NCBI RefSeq assembly: GCF_023208195.1 | Contig: NZ_CP060034.1 | Location: 2,356,001-2,420,000, forward strand | DNA length: 64,000 bases | Source of the DNA: Nocardioides sp. InS609-2 | GTDB taxonomy: Bacteria > Actinomycetota > Actinomycetes > Propionibacteriales > Nocardioidaceae | Direction: 5' to 3' | Shown here: piece by piece, positions 9,138 to 18,399 of the stretch | Position numbering within the stretch: position 1 is the first letter of the stretch | How the letters are laid out: each line of letters begins with the position of its first letter | Program-made: the position numbers and the translations under genes | Notes under the pieces: generated by a model | What the model was told of the DNA's origin: nothing | Databases searched by the model: none | The model's input: only the letters and a program-made list of their open reading frames with translations

Positions 9138-10106
9138 ATGCCTTCACCGACCGCACCAGCCAGCTTCCCGCTGGGACCCTTCACGCCGTACGCGCAGAAC
9201 CCGATCCTGAGCCCCCGGGGCGACGGCTGGGAGTCCGCGAACGTCTACAACCCGGCCGCCATCGTCAAGGACGACAAGATCGTGCTGCTCTACCGGGCGC
9301 ACGCCGACGACATCGTGTCGTACGTCGGGCTGGCCACCAGCGACGACGGCATCAACTTCGAGCGGCACCCGGATCCGGTGCTCTCGCCGACCGAGCCCTA
9401 CGAGGAGTTCGGCGCCGAGGACCCGCGGGTCAGCGAGGTCGACGGCACCTACTACCTGACCTACACCGGCTGGGACCGGACGTCGGCCCAGCTCTGCCTG
9501 GCCACGTCCACCGACCTGGTCAGCTGGACCAAGCACGGACCGATGTTCCCCGACTTCAACACGTTCCTGCCGCAGGGCAACGGGCAGGACGCACCGTGGA
9601 GCAAGGCTGGCGGGATCCTGCCGGTTCCGATCGACGGTCGCTACCTCATGTACTTCGGCGAGGGCTCGATCTATCACGCGTGGTCCGACGACCTGCTCCA
9701 CTGGACGCCCGGCCCCAACGACGACCCGATCATGGTGCCGACCGCACCGGGCACCTTCGGCGAGTTCCTGGTCGAGGTCGGGCCGCCGCCGATCATCACC
9801 GACAACGGGTTGATCCTGCTGGTGCACAACGCAGCGGTGAAGAACCCGGACGGCTCGGTCCGCTACTCGTGCGGGCAGCTGTTGTTCGACCCTGCGGCGC
9901 CCACCGAGATCCTGGCGCAGATGAACAAGCCGTGGCTCGAGCCGTCGACGTACGAGGACACGCACGGGCTGGTCTCGAACGTGACCTTCGTCGAGGGGCT
10001 GGTGCACTTCAAGGGCACCTGGTTCGCCTACTACGGCCAGAGCGACTCGACTCTCGGTGTGGCCACCTACGAGGTCGGGACCCGCTACTCCAAGCTCGGC
10101 GAGTGA
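9138..10106 (+). CDS. GH130-family glycosidase/phosphorylase (beta-mannoside)
   Basis: 322 aa, close to typical GH130 length, with a five-bladed propeller pattern: NPILSPRGDGWESANVYNPA, then LLYRAH, GAEDPRV, YYLTYTGWD and a late HGLVSNVTFVEGL. The family includes mannosyl-glucose and mannobiose phosphorylases and beta-1,2-mannosidases; it acts in the cytoplasm when no signal peptide is present, as here. Which reaction applies cannot be read safely. It follows the secreted hydrolase and overlaps the AGE-family isomerase gene by 4 nt (GTGA). Confidence 0.8.
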   Translation: MPSPTAPASFPLGPFTPYAQNPILSPRGDGWESANVYNPAAIVKDDKIVLLYRAHADDIVSYVGLATSDDGINFERHPDPVLSPTEPYEEFGAEDPRVSEVDGTYYLTYTGWDRTSAQLCLATSTDLVSWTKHGPMFPDFNTFLPQGNGQDAPWSKAGGILPVPIDGRYLMYFGEGSIYHAWSDDLLHWTPGPNDDPIMVPTAPGTFGEFLVEVGPPPIITDNGLILLVHNAAVKNPDGSVRYSCGQLLFDPAAPTEILAQMNKPWLEPSTYEDTHGLVSNVTFVEGLVHFKGTWFAYYGQSDSTLGVATYEVGTRYSKLGE

Positions 10107-11317
10107 TCTCCCCCGCACACGCCCGGTGGCTCGAGGGCGAGGGCGACCGGCTGCTCGACTTCAGCCGGGGCTCGCGCCACCCGTCGGGAGGTTTCGCCTG
10201 GCTCGATGAGTCGGGGCGGCCACAGCTCGACCGGCCGGTCGAGCTGTGGATCACCTGCCGGATGACGCACGTCTTCTCCCTCGGGCACCTGCTGGGCCGC
10301 CCGGGGAGCGGAGCCCTGGCCGACCACGGGCTTGCTGCGCTCGCCGGCCGCTTCCGGGACGCCGACAACGGTGGGTGGTACGCCGCGGTGACGCCCGACG
10401 GCCCGACCGGTCGCGAGAAGAGCGCCTACCCGCACGCGTTCGTCGTACTAGCTGCGGCCAGTGCGACCTGTGCCGGGCGACCTGGTGCGCGCGAGCTGCT
10501 GGACGAGGCACTGTCTGTCCTGCTCACACGCTTCTGGGACGACGAGCACGGCATGGTCGTCGAGGAGTGGGACGAGTCGTTCTCGACGCTCGACCCCTAC
10601 CGCGGCGTGAACGCCAACATGCACACCGTCGAGGCACTGCTCGCCGCGGCCGACGCCACCGGCGACCGGACCCTGCTCGACCGGGCGCTGCGCATCGTGA
10701 CGCGGGTCGTGCACGAGCTGGGGCCTGCCCACGAGTGGCGGCTGCCGGAGCACTTCGACGAGCAGTGGACGCCGCTGCTGGACTACAACATCGACGCCCC
10801 AGCCGACCCGTTCCGCCCGTACGGCGCCACGATCGGCCACTGGCTCGAGTGGGCGCGGCTGGCCCTGCACCTGCGGGCCGCCCTCGGACCTTCGGCACCC
10901 GAGTGGCTGCTCGACGACGCCGTCGCGCTCTTCGACGCGTCAGTGCGGGAGGGCTGGGCGGTCGACGGCGCCGACGGGTTCGTCTACACCGTCGACTGGG
11001 CCGGCGCACCCGTCGTACGCGAGCGCATGCACTGGGTCGCCGCGGAAGCCACCGCCACCGCCGCCGTCCTACACACGGCGACCGGCGACGCGTCGTACGC
11101 CGAGTGGTACTCCACCTGGTGGGACCACCTCGCGGAGTTCTTCATCGACCGCGATCTCGGCTCCTGGCGGCACGAGCTCGATGCGCAGAACCGGCCCAGC
11201 GCGGTGGTGTGGAGCGGCAAGCCCGACACCTACCACGCGTTCCAGGCCACGCTCATTCCGCGGCTGCCGCTGGCGCCGACGCTCGCGGCTGCGTTGCGGG
11301 ACGGGTTGTTGGGCTGA
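10103..11317 (+). CDS. AGE-family epimerase/isomerase (mannose isomerase-like)
   Basis: 404 aa, the usual size for N-acylglucosamine 2-epimerase-fold proteins. Family-like stretches include DNGGWYAAV, KSAYPHAFVVLAAA, the Asn-rich RGVNANMHTVEALLAA, and the C-terminal RMHWVAAEATATAAVL and SWRHELDAQN. Members interconvert mannose and fructose/glucose, or epimerise cellobiose or mannobiose at C2. Next to GH130 this fits conversion of released mannose, or 2-epimerisation of a disaccharide. The GTG at 10103 overlaps the GH130 stop, implying translational coupling. Sulfoquinovose isomerase is a related alternative, but no sulfoquinovosidase is nearby. Confidence 0.8.
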   Translation: MISPAHARWLEGEGDRLLDFSRGSRHPSGGFAWLDESGRPQLDRPVELWITCRMTHVFSLGHLLGRPGSGALADHGLAALAGRFRDADNGGWYAAVTPDGPTGREKSAYPHAFVVLAAASATCAGRPGARELLDEALSVLLTRFWDDEHGMVVEEWDESFSTLDPYRGVNANMHTVEALLAAADATGDRTLLDRALRIVTRVVHELGPAHEWRLPEHFDEQWTPLLDYNIDAPADPFRPYGATIGHWLEWARLALHLRAALGPSAPEWLLDDAVALFDASVREGWAVDGADGFVYTVDWAGAPVVRERMHWVAAEATATAAVLHTATGDASYAEWYSTWWDHLAEFFIDRDLGSWRHELDAQNRPSAVVWSGKPDTYHAFQATLIPRLPLAPTLAAALRDGLLG

Positions 11318-11319
11318 GT

Positions 11320-12768
11320 TCAGCTGAACGCCAGCACCCCGTCGTCGATCGGCGCGCGCCGGATCGAGCGGACGTCGTACAGGTAGTTCTGGCGCAGCTT
11401 CCACGGCTCCACGTCACCCTGCTTGGGCAGCTGGTCGATGGCGCGCAGGACGTAGCCGGCCATGAAGTCCATGAACGGCAGCCGCGCGACGTCGGGGTCG
11501 TCGACGGGTACGACGATGCGCTGGCCGTGCTCGTCGAGGTGCGCGAGCACCCGGCAGACGAACTCCGCGACCAGGTCGGCCTTCAGCGTCCACGAGGCGT
11601 TGGTGTAGCCGATCGTGTAGGCGAAGTTGGGCACGCCCGAGAGCATCAGCGCCTTGTAGGCCATCGTGTCGGGCAGCGCGACCGGCTCGCCGTCGACGAC
11701 CAGGTCGAGCCCACCGAACGCCACCAGGTTGAGGCCGGTGGCGGTGACCACGATGTCGGCCTCGAGCTCCTCACCTGACCCGAGCAGCACGCCCGTCTCG
11801 GTGAACCGCACGATCGTGTCGGTCACCACCGACGCGTCGCCGCGCGAGATCGACGCAAAGAGGTCGCCGTCGGGCACCAGGCACAACCGCTGGTCCCACG
11901 GGTCGTAGACCGGCTTGAAGTGGGTGTCTACGTCGTACCCCTCGGGAAGCGCCTTGACCGTCGCCTTGCGGATCAGCCCGCGCATGAACTCCGGCCGCCG
12001 CTGCGAGAGCTGGTAGATGCCGGTGGCGACGCCGACGTTCTTCCACCGGGTCGCGGAGTACGACGCCTTCTCGGGCAGCACCCTGCGCAGCCCTCGCGCG
12101 ATCTTGTCGATCGCCGGCAGGGACAGGATGTACGTCGGCGAGCGCTGCAGCATCGTCACGTGGGCGGCGCCCGAGTCAGCCAGTGCCGGCACCAGCGTCA
12201 CGGCGGTCGCGCCGGAGCCGATGACGACGACCTTCTTGCCTGCGTAGTCGATGTCCTCGGGCCAGAGCTGCGGGTGGATCACCTGGCCACCGAAGTCGTC
12301 GATGCCCTCGAAGTGCGGCGTGAAGCCCTGGTCGTAGTTGTAGTAGCCACTGGTGCACCACAGGAAGTCGCAGGTCATCGCGAACGGCGCGCCGTCGCGG
12401 GTGCCGGTGACGGCCCAGCGCCCGGTGTCGGTGTCCCAGGACGCGCCCGTGACGTGCGTGGCGTACTGGATGTGCTCGTCGACGCCGTACTCCTGCGCGG
12501 TCTCGCGGACGTACTCCAGGATCGACGGCCCGTCGGCGAGCGCCTTGTCGCCGCGCCACGGCTTGAACCGGTAGCCGAGGGTGAACATGTCGGAGTCCGA
12601 CCGCACGCCCGGGTAGCGGAACAGGTCCCACGTGCCGCCGCTCGCGTCGCGCCGTTCGAGGATCGTGTAGGAGCGCCCCGGGTGCTCCCGGCCGAGCTGG
12701 CAGGCCGCGCCGATGCCGGAGAGGCCGGCACCGATGAGGAGTACGTCGACGTGGTCGATGTCAGTCAT
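11320..12768 (-). CDS. Flavin-containing Baeyer-Villiger-type monooxygenase
   Basis: 482 aa. N-terminal FAD site GAGLSGIGAA, then FRYPGVRSDSDMF, and the Baeyer-Villiger fingerprint FxGxxxHxxxW seen as FGGQVIHPQLWP; a second Rossmann motif GSGATAVTLVPAL binds NADPH. These enzymes insert oxygen into ketones or oxygenate heteroatoms; the EthA-like branch is the closest by layout. The ATG at 12768 overlaps the end of the upstream CoA racemase gene by 4 nt, so the two are probably cotranscribed. Substrate unknown; an acyl or terpenoid/steroid ketone is conceivable. Confidence 0.9.
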   Translation of the reverse strand: MTDIDHVDVLLIGAGLSGIGAACQLGREHPGRSYTILERRDASGGTWDLFRYPGVRSDSDMFTLGYRFKPWRGDKALADGPSILEYVRETAQEYGVDEHIQYATHVTGASWDTDTGRWAVTGTRDGAPFAMTCDFLWCTSGYYNYDQGFTPHFEGIDDFGGQVIHPQLWPEDIDYAGKKVVVIGSGATAVTLVPALADSGAAHVTMLQRSPTYILSLPAIDKIARGLRRVLPEKASYSATRWKNVGVATGIYQLSQRRPEFMRGLIRKATVKALPEGYDVDTHFKPVYDPWDQRLCLVPDGDLFASISRGDASVVTDTIVRFTETGVLLGSGEELEADIVVTATGLNLVAFGGLDLVVDGEPVALPDTMAYKALMLSGVPNFAYTIGYTNASWTLKADLVAEFVCRVLAHLDEHGQRIVVPVDDPDVARLPFMDFMAGYVLRAIDQLPKQGDVEPWKLRQNYLYDVRSIRRAPIDDGVLAFS

Positions 12769-13916
12769 GCCTGGACCGCCGTTCCGTTGTCGAGCAGGTG
12801 GTCGATGTCGTCGATGCCCCAGGCGGCCAGCGCTTCGCGGGTGTGGGCGCCGGGGGCCGGGGCGGGCGGTTGGCCGAGCTCGGCCTTCGTGCGCGAGAAG
12901 CGCGGAGCCGGGGCCGGCTGGGTCAGCCCGTCTGCCTCGACGAACGTGCCACGGGCCGCGAGGTGCGGATGCGTCGCCGCCTCGGAGAGAGTGATGATGC
13001 CGGCGACGCAGGCGTCGGTGCCCTCGAAGAGCTCGACCCACTCGGCCTGCGTCTTCTCCCTGAACCGTGCGGTGAACACCTCACGCAGCGCCGGCAGGCT
13101 GGCCGGGTCGTTGCGGTCGGGCACGTCGACCTCGAGCAGCCGCACCAGCTCGTCGTAGAACTGCGGCTCCAGCGCACCCACCGACATGTGCCGGCCGTCG
13201 GAGGTCTCATAGATGTCGTAGAACGGCGTGCCGCCGTCGAGCAGCCCGGAGGCGCGGCGTTCGCGCTGCAGCCCGACGGCGGACAGGGTGATCGCCATGG
13301 CGTTGAGGTGCGCCGTACCGTCGACGATCGCGGCGTCGACGACCTGCCCCTGACCGCTGAGCCGGGCCTCCAGGAGGGCCGCGAGCACGCCGATCACAAG
13401 GTACGTCGAGCCGCCGCCGAAGTCGCCGACCAGGTTGCTCGGGAAGTGCGGCCGGCCGCGGTCCTGGCCGAGGCCGAAGAGTGCGCCGGTGATGGCGATG
13501 TAGTTCATGTCGTGCCCGGCCGTGTGTGCCAGCGGACCGTCCTGCCCCCACCCGGTCATCCGGCCGTAGACCAGCCGCGGGTTGCGCCCGAGGCAATCGT
13601 CGGGCCCGAGGCCGAGGCGCTCGATGGCGCCGGGCCGCATGCCCTCGATGAGCACGTCGGCACCCTCGACCAGTTCGAGTACGACGCCCGCCGCGGCGGT
13701 GTCCTTGAGGTCGAGCGCGACGCTCGGCCGGCCACGGTTGAGCACGTCCTTGTCGTTGGTCGGGAACATCCCGTCGGAGGGGCGCTCGATGCGGATCACG
13801 TCGGCACCGAGGTCGGCCAGGATCATGCAGGCGTGCGGGCCGGGCCCAATGCCGGCGATCTCGACGACCTTGACCCCTCGCAGCGGTCCGGTGCCCTGTC
13901 CCAGCGCGTAGTCCAT
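12765..13916 (-). CDS. CoA-transferase family III protein, alpha-methylacyl-CoA racemase-like
   Basis: 383 aa. CaiB/BaiF features: GVKVVEIAGIGPGPHACMIL, ADVLIEGMRPG, and the racemase-type GHDMNYIAITGAL (His) plus GQVVDAAIVDG (Asp), the residues used for proton exchange in AMACR/Mcr. The likely reaction is epimerisation of 2-methyl-branched acyl-CoAs before beta-oxidation. It leads a two-gene operon with the monooxygenase. The promoter must lie in the ~80 bp shared with the divergent gene at 14000. Confidence 0.88.
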   Translation of the reverse strand: MDYALGQGTGPLRGVKVVEIAGIGPGPHACMILADLGADVIRIERPSDGMFPTNDKDVLNRGRPSVALDLKDTAAAGVVLELVEGADVLIEGMRPGAIERLGLGPDDCLGRNPRLVYGRMTGWGQDGPLAHTAGHDMNYIAITGALFGLGQDRGRPHFPSNLVGDFGGGSTYLVIGVLAALLEARLSGQGQVVDAAIVDGTAHLNAMAITLSAVGLQRERRASGLLDGGTPFYDIYETSDGRHMSVGALEPQFYDELVRLLEVDVPDRNDPASLPALREVFTARFREKTQAEWVELFEGTDACVAGIITLSEAATHPHLAARGTFVEADGLTQPAPAPRFSRTKAELGQPPAPAPGAHTREALAAWGIDDIDHLLDNGTAVQA

Positions 13917-13999
13917 GGCGCGATCATGACAGAACCACTGTCAGGGTCGAGGAAATGAGCGTCTCAGGTCCGGGTAGGGATCCGGCTACGGTGAGAGAC

Positions 14000-14564
14000 A
14001 TGGGGCATCTTCAACTGCACCAGGCGCGACAACTCTGCGCTGCACGGCGCCGCCGCCCGGGGTTCCTTCGCGGAGTTCAGCGCGATCTACGAGCCCGGGG
14101 ACGCGAACCTCGACTTCTCGGGTGCATCCCTTCTGGGGCTGGCGCTCGGCAGCGGCAACCCGGCGGCGCGCGTGGCGATCTCCAACCGGCTGCTCGACGG
14201 CGGCGCCGAGGTGACCGCACACGCCAACGAGCTGCACGTGCTGCTGAGCGGTACGGCGCACGACTTCGACGCCGAGCCCGCACTCCTCCGGCGGATGATC
14301 GAGGCCGGCGCCGACGTCAACCGGGTGGTCCCGCGGCTCGGCGCTCCCCTCGAGGCGCTTGCCGGGGTTTTCAAGTTCACCGATGCCACGCTGGCGCCGT
14401 TCTACGACGTCTTCCTCGAGCGTCCCGACCTGGACCTGCTCCACGAGGGCGCGTTCAAGAAGTCCGTCTACGCCAGCATCAAGCAGATCTCGGCGAAGCG
14501 CGCCGACCTGCTCGCACGGTCCGAGGCCTACCTGACCTCGCGCGGCATTCCGATCCCGGAGTGA
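14000..14564 (+). pseudogene. Ankyrin-repeat-like protein with a one-base frameshift at its start
   Basis: The coding frame from 14001 reads WGIFNCTRRDNSALHGAAAR and runs without a stop to 14564, with ankyrin-like segments (HGAAARGSFAEF; LLRRMIEAGADVNRVV). It has no standard start codon until GTG at 14172. Removing one G from the GGGG run at 14002-14005 would give ATG-GGC-ATC-TTC-AAC, i.e. MGIFN, exactly at the ATG at 14000. Either a sequencing error or a real frameshift explains this. A -10-like TACGGT lies just upstream, so the transcript may be leaderless. Role unknown; ankyrin repeats mediate protein contacts. Confidence 0.7.
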
Positions 14565-14581
14565 CCCGGACCACACCCGAT

Positions 14582-14595
14582 TGCAACTCGTTGCA
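14582..14595. promoter_or_regulatory. Candidate PadR operator
   Basis: TGCAAC-TC-GTTGCA is a perfect inverted repeat 21 nt before the GTG of the PadR-type gene at 14617. PadR regulators usually bind such palindromes at their own promoters, so this is a likely autoregulatory site. Confidence 0.6.
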
Positions 14596-14616
14596 TAGGT
14601 CTGCCATCCTCGCTCC

Positions 14617-15147
14617 GTGGCCCTCGAACACGCCCTCCTCGTCGCCCTGCGCGAACAGCCCGCGTCCGGGCTCGACCTCGCGCGACGGTTCGAGAAGTCG
14701 ATCGGCTACTTCTGGCACGCCACCCACCAGCAGATCTACCGGGTCCTTGCGCGGATGGAGGCCGACGGCTGGGTGAGCGCCGAGGCGGTCGCCCAGAGCG
14801 GGAAGCCCGACAAGAAGGTGTACGCCGTCTCGACGGCGGGCGAGCGCGTGCTCGCCGAGTGGCTGGCCGAGCCGACCCCGGTCGAGACCTTCCGCAGTGC
14901 GCTGGCCGTCAAGCTCCGCGGGGCGTCGTACGGAGATCGGGAAGCGGTGCTGGCTACGGTGCGAGACACGCTGGCCGACCACCGGACCCGGCTCGCCCAC
15001 TACGAACTGCTCGCCAAGCGCGACTACCCCGAGCCGTCGCTCCTCGTGGGTCACGAGCTCGACCAGTACCTCGTGCTGCGCGGGGGCATCGGGCTCGAGA
15101 AGTTCTGGATCAGCTGGCTCGACGAATACCTGGAGGCACACCCATGA
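14617..15147 (+). CDS. PadR-family transcriptional regulator
   Basis: 176 aa. The winged helix is at the N-terminus: LEHALLVALREQPASGLDLA, then GYFWHATHQQIYRVLARMEA and the wing KKVYAVSTAGERVLAEWL; the C-terminal ~90 residues form the Vir-like dimerisation helices. PadR proteins repress genes for phenolic, drug or lipid stress. It overlaps the dienoyl-CoA reductase gene by 4 nt (ATGA), which suggests that it regulates its own operon partner. GTG 14617 appears to be a near-leaderless start. Confidence 0.9.
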   Translation: MALEHALLVALREQPASGLDLARRFEKSIGYFWHATHQQIYRVLARMEADGWVSAEAVAQSGKPDKKVYAVSTAGERVLAEWLAEPTPVETFRSALAVKLRGASYGDREAVLATVRDTLADHRTRLAHYELLAKRDYPEPSLLVGHELDQYLVLRGGIGLEKFWISWLDEYLEAHP

Positions 15148-17141
15148 CCTACGACCACCTGCTCGCGCCGCTGACCATCGGCTCGTTGAGGATGCGGAAC
15201 CGGGTCGTGATGGGCTCGATGCACACCGGGCTCGAGGACTACCCGTGGGACATCGACAAGCTCGCGGCGTACTTCGCGGAGCGGGCGCGCGGCGAGGTCG
15301 GGCTGATCATCACCGGCGGCTACGCCCCCAACAAGCGCGGCTGGCTCAAGCCGTTCGGCTCCGAGATGACGACGCGGCTGCAGGCGATGCGGCACCGCCG
15401 GGTGACCGACGCTGTGCACGACGAGGGCGGCGCGATCGCCATGCAGATCCTGCACGCGGGGCGCTACGGCTACCACCCGTTCAGCGTGAGCGCGTCGAAC
15501 AAGCAGTCGCCCATCACGCCGTTCAAGCCGTCGGCGTTGTCGACACGCGGTGTCGACAGGACGGCGTCGGACTTCGCGAACGCCGTACGCCTGGCGAAGA
15601 AGGCCGGCTACGACGGCGTCGAGATCATGGGGTCCGAGGGCTACCTCATCAACCAGTTCCTCGCCGCGCGCACCAATGACCGGTCCGACGCGTGGGGAGG
15701 TACGGCGACCAAGCGGATGCGACTGCCCGTCGAGATCGTGCGCCGGGCGCGTGAGCAGGTCGGCGACGACTTCCCGATCATCTACCGGATCTCGCTGCTG
15801 GACCTGGTCGAGGGAGGGCAGAGCTGGGACGAGGTCGTCGAGTTGGCGCACCGCCTCGAGGAGGTCGGCGTGAGCGTGCTCAACACCGGCATCGGCTGGC
15901 ACGAGGCGCGGGTGCCGACGATCATCACCCAGGTGCCGCGCGCGGCCTGGCGCAGCGCGACGGCGCGACTCAAGTCGGAGGTGTCGGTGCTGGTGTGCGC
16001 GAGCAACCGCATCAACACCCCCGAGCTGGCCGACTCCATCCTGGCGTCGGGCGAGGCCGACCTCGTGTCGATGGCTCGTCCGCTGCTGGCCGACCCGGAG
16101 TTCGTGGCCAAGGCCGCGGCCGGGCGGGCCGACGAGATCAACACGTGCATCGCCTGCAACCAGGCATGCCTCGACCATGTCTTCGACAACTTGCGGGCGT
16201 CGTGCCTGGTGAACCCCCGGGCGTGCCACGAGACCGAGCTGGTGCTGATGCCGACTCGTCGGCCGGCTTCGGTGGCGGTCGTGGGCGCCGGGCCTGCCGG
16301 TCTCGCGGCGGCGGTCAGCGCTGCCGAGCGCGGTCTCGCGGTGACCCTCTTCGAGAAGTCGGCCGAGCCCGGCGGCCAGTTCCGGCTGGCCATGCGGGTG
16401 CCCGGCAAGGAGGACTTCACCGACACGCTCCGCTACTACACCCGGCGGCTCGAGGTCCTCGGTGTCGACGTACGCCTCTCGACGGCGGCCTCGCCCGACG
16501 ACCTGGCCGGCTTCGACCACGTGGTGGTCGCGAGCGGGGTCGTGCCGCGAATGCCAGACATCGACGGCATCGACCACCCCAGCGTGGCGTCGTACGCAGA
16601 CGTCCTGAACGGCACCGTGGTGCCTGGTCCTCGCGTCGCGGTCATCGGCGCCGGCGGCATCGGGGTGGACATCAGTGTGTTCCTCACCCACGACCCCGCC
16701 GACGACCTGGACGACTGGATGTCGCACTGGGGTGTCGGCGACCCGACGCTGCACGTGGGCGGGCTCAGCTCGCCGAAGCCGCGTACGCCGATCCGCGAGG
16801 TCACGCTCGTGCAGCGCAAGACCACGCCCATCGGCATCGGCCTGGGCAAGACGTCGGGCTGGGCGCACCGGGCCGTGCTGAAGCAGTCGGGGATCCGGCA
16901 GATCGGGGGGGCGTCGTACGACCGGATCGACGACGCCGGCCTCCACATCACCGTCGACGGGCAGCCGCAGGTGCTGGCCGTGGACACCGTGGTGGTGTGC
17001 GCGGGTCAGGACTCGGTGCGTTCGGTGTACGACGACCTCGAACACCCCTCGCTGCACCTGATCGGCGGGGCCGACGTGGCTGCCGAGCTGGATGCCAAGC
17101 GGGCGATCAAGCAGGGCACCGAGGTCGCTGCCTCGCTGTGA
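15144..17141 (+). CDS. NADPH-dependent 2,4-dienoyl-CoA reductase-like flavoenzyme (FadH family)
   Basis: 665 aa, the standard length. An N-terminal Old-Yellow-Enzyme TIM barrel (to ~370; GYDGVEIMGSEGYLINQF), then the iron-sulfur cysteines as CIACNQAC plus a fourth Cys after 11 residues, then FAD (VVGAGPAGLAAAVSAAERG) and NADPH (VIGAGGIGVDISV) domains. The canonical reaction reduces 2,4-dienoyl-CoA during beta-oxidation of unsaturated fatty acids; close relatives act on trimethylamine or other enones. Start ATG 15144 overlaps the padR stop. Confidence 0.9.
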   Translation: MTYDHLLAPLTIGSLRMRNRVVMGSMHTGLEDYPWDIDKLAAYFAERARGEVGLIITGGYAPNKRGWLKPFGSEMTTRLQAMRHRRVTDAVHDEGGAIAMQILHAGRYGYHPFSVSASNKQSPITPFKPSALSTRGVDRTASDFANAVRLAKKAGYDGVEIMGSEGYLINQFLAARTNDRSDAWGGTATKRMRLPVEIVRRAREQVGDDFPIIYRISLLDLVEGGQSWDEVVELAHRLEEVGVSVLNTGIGWHEARVPTIITQVPRAAWRSATARLKSEVSVLVCASNRINTPELADSILASGEADLVSMARPLLADPEFVAKAAAGRADEINTCIACNQACLDHVFDNLRASCLVNPRACHETELVLMPTRRPASVAVVGAGPAGLAAAVSAAERGLAVTLFEKSAEPGGQFRLAMRVPGKEDFTDTLRYYTRRLEVLGVDVRLSTAASPDDLAGFDHVVVASGVVPRMPDIDGIDHPSVASYADVLNGTVVPGPRVAVIGAGGIGVDISVFLTHDPADDLDDWMSHWGVGDPTLHVGGLSSPKPRTPIREVTLVQRKTTPIGIGLGKTSGWAHRAVLKQSGIRQIGGASYDRIDDAGLHITVDGQPQVLAVDTVVVCAGQDSVRSVYDDLEHPSLHLIGGADVAAELDAKRAIKQGTEVAASL

Positions 17142-17149
17142 CCGCTGGA

Positions 17150-17208
17150 TAGTCCAGTCGGAACTTGTCGCTTCGCTGCCGGCGGGACGACGAAAGGTGA
17201 CTGGACTA
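17150..17208. repeat. Inverted repeat with long loop
   Basis: TAGTCCAGTC (17150-17159) and its complement GACTGGACTA (17199-17208) flank about 39 nt. It lies 8 nt after the reductase stop and 21 nt before the next start, so it may be a terminator or regulatory hairpin. Confidence 0.45.
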
Positions 17209-17228
17209 CCGGGCGATAGCGTGGCGAC

Positions 17229-18371
17229 ATGATCCGCGACTTCACCGACGACGAAGCCCGGCGCGCCCTGGTCCTCAAGTGGGGCATGGCGGCGGCCGAC
17301 GAGATCCCCGCCTGGGTAGCCGAGATGGACTACGCCCTGGCGCCGCCGGTCGCCGAGGCGCTGGCCGATGCCGTGGCGCTGGGCATGACCGGCTACCCGC
17401 CGTTCGAGACGGGCGGCGAGCTGGGCAAGGCGTACGCCGGGTTCGCGGCGCGGCACTACGACCAGGACGTCGACCCGGGGCAGGTGCTGCCGGTGGTCGA
17501 CGTGACGGCGGGCGTGCGGTTCGCCCTCGACGTCCTCTCCGACGAAGGCCCGATGGTGATGCCCGGACCGGCGTACTCGCCGCAGCTCGAGGTCGCGCAG
17601 GTCACCGGGCGCGAGCGCGTCGACCTGCTGCTCGACCCCGACGCCGACCGGGCCGAGATCGACCTCGACCACCTCGACCGGCTCTTCGCCGACGGTGCGC
17701 GGACCCTGCTGCTGACCCAGCCGCACAACCCGTGGGGTCGGGTGTTCACGCGTGCCGAGCTCGAGGGCATCCGCGACGTCGTGGTGCGGCACGGGGCCCG
17801 GGTGATCAGCGACGAGATCCACGCCCCGCTGGTGCTGCCGGGCGCGGAGCACGTGTCGTACCTGGCGATCGACGGCACGGCCGACCACGCGGTCGCGGTC
17901 GTGGCCTCGTCGAAGGCGTTCAACACTGCAGGGCTGCGGTGCGCGCAGATCATCACCACCGACCCGGCCACCCGCGACCGGCTCGTGAACGTGCCGATGG
18001 TGCGTAACGACTCGTGGTCGACGCTGGGCGTCGTGGCCGCCGTGGCGGCGTACAACCACGGGGACCCGTGGCTGGCGGCACTCGTGCAACGGCTCGACGA
18101 ACAGCGCTCACTCCTGGCCAGCCTACTGGCGGAACACCTGCCGCAGGCGCGGATGCGGCCGCTCGAGGCGACGTACCTCGTCTGGCTCGACCTGCGGGCC
18201 TACGGGCATGACGAAGCGGCGCAGCTGATCAGGGACCGCGGGCGGGTGTGGCTGTTCGACGGAAGCGACTACCAGGCGGGTCTGGCGGGCCATGTGCGCC
18301 TGAACATCGCAACCTCGCCCGAGCGGCTGACCGAGATCGTCCACCGGATGGCCGCTGCCCTTGCCTCCTGA
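17229..18371 (+). CDS. PLP-dependent aminotransferase/C-S lyase (MalY/PatB type)
   Basis: 380 aa, fold-type I. MalY/PatB signs: [48 protein letters not shown] and the PLP lysine in [10 protein letters not shown]. Such enzymes cleave cystathionine or cysteine conjugates to pyruvate, ammonia and a thiol; some have regulatory side roles. A GATAGC box 13-18 nt before the ATG suggests a short or absent leader. The DUF-free context gives no hint of a specific substrate. Confidence 0.88.
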   Translation: MIRDFTDDEARRALVLKWGMAAADEIPAWVAEMDYALAPPVAEALADAVALGMTGYPPFETGGELGKAYAGFAARHYDQDVDPGQVLPVVDVTAGVRFALDVLSDEGPMVMPGPAYSPQLEVAQVTGRERVDLLLDPDADRAEIDLDHLDRLFADGARTLLLTQPHNPWGRVFTRAELEGIRDVVVRHGARVISDEIHAPLVLPGAEHVSYLAIDGTADHAVAVVASSKAFNTAGLRCAQIITTDPATRDRLVNVPMVRNDSWSTLGVVAAVAAYNHGDPWLAALVQRLDEQRSLLASLLAEHLPQARMRPLEATYLVWLDLRAYGHDEAAQLIRDRGRVWLFDGSDYQAGLAGHVRLNIATSPERLTEIVHRMAAALAS

Positions 18372-18399
18372 CCAGGGCCGGTTCGGGCACAATGCCGGG

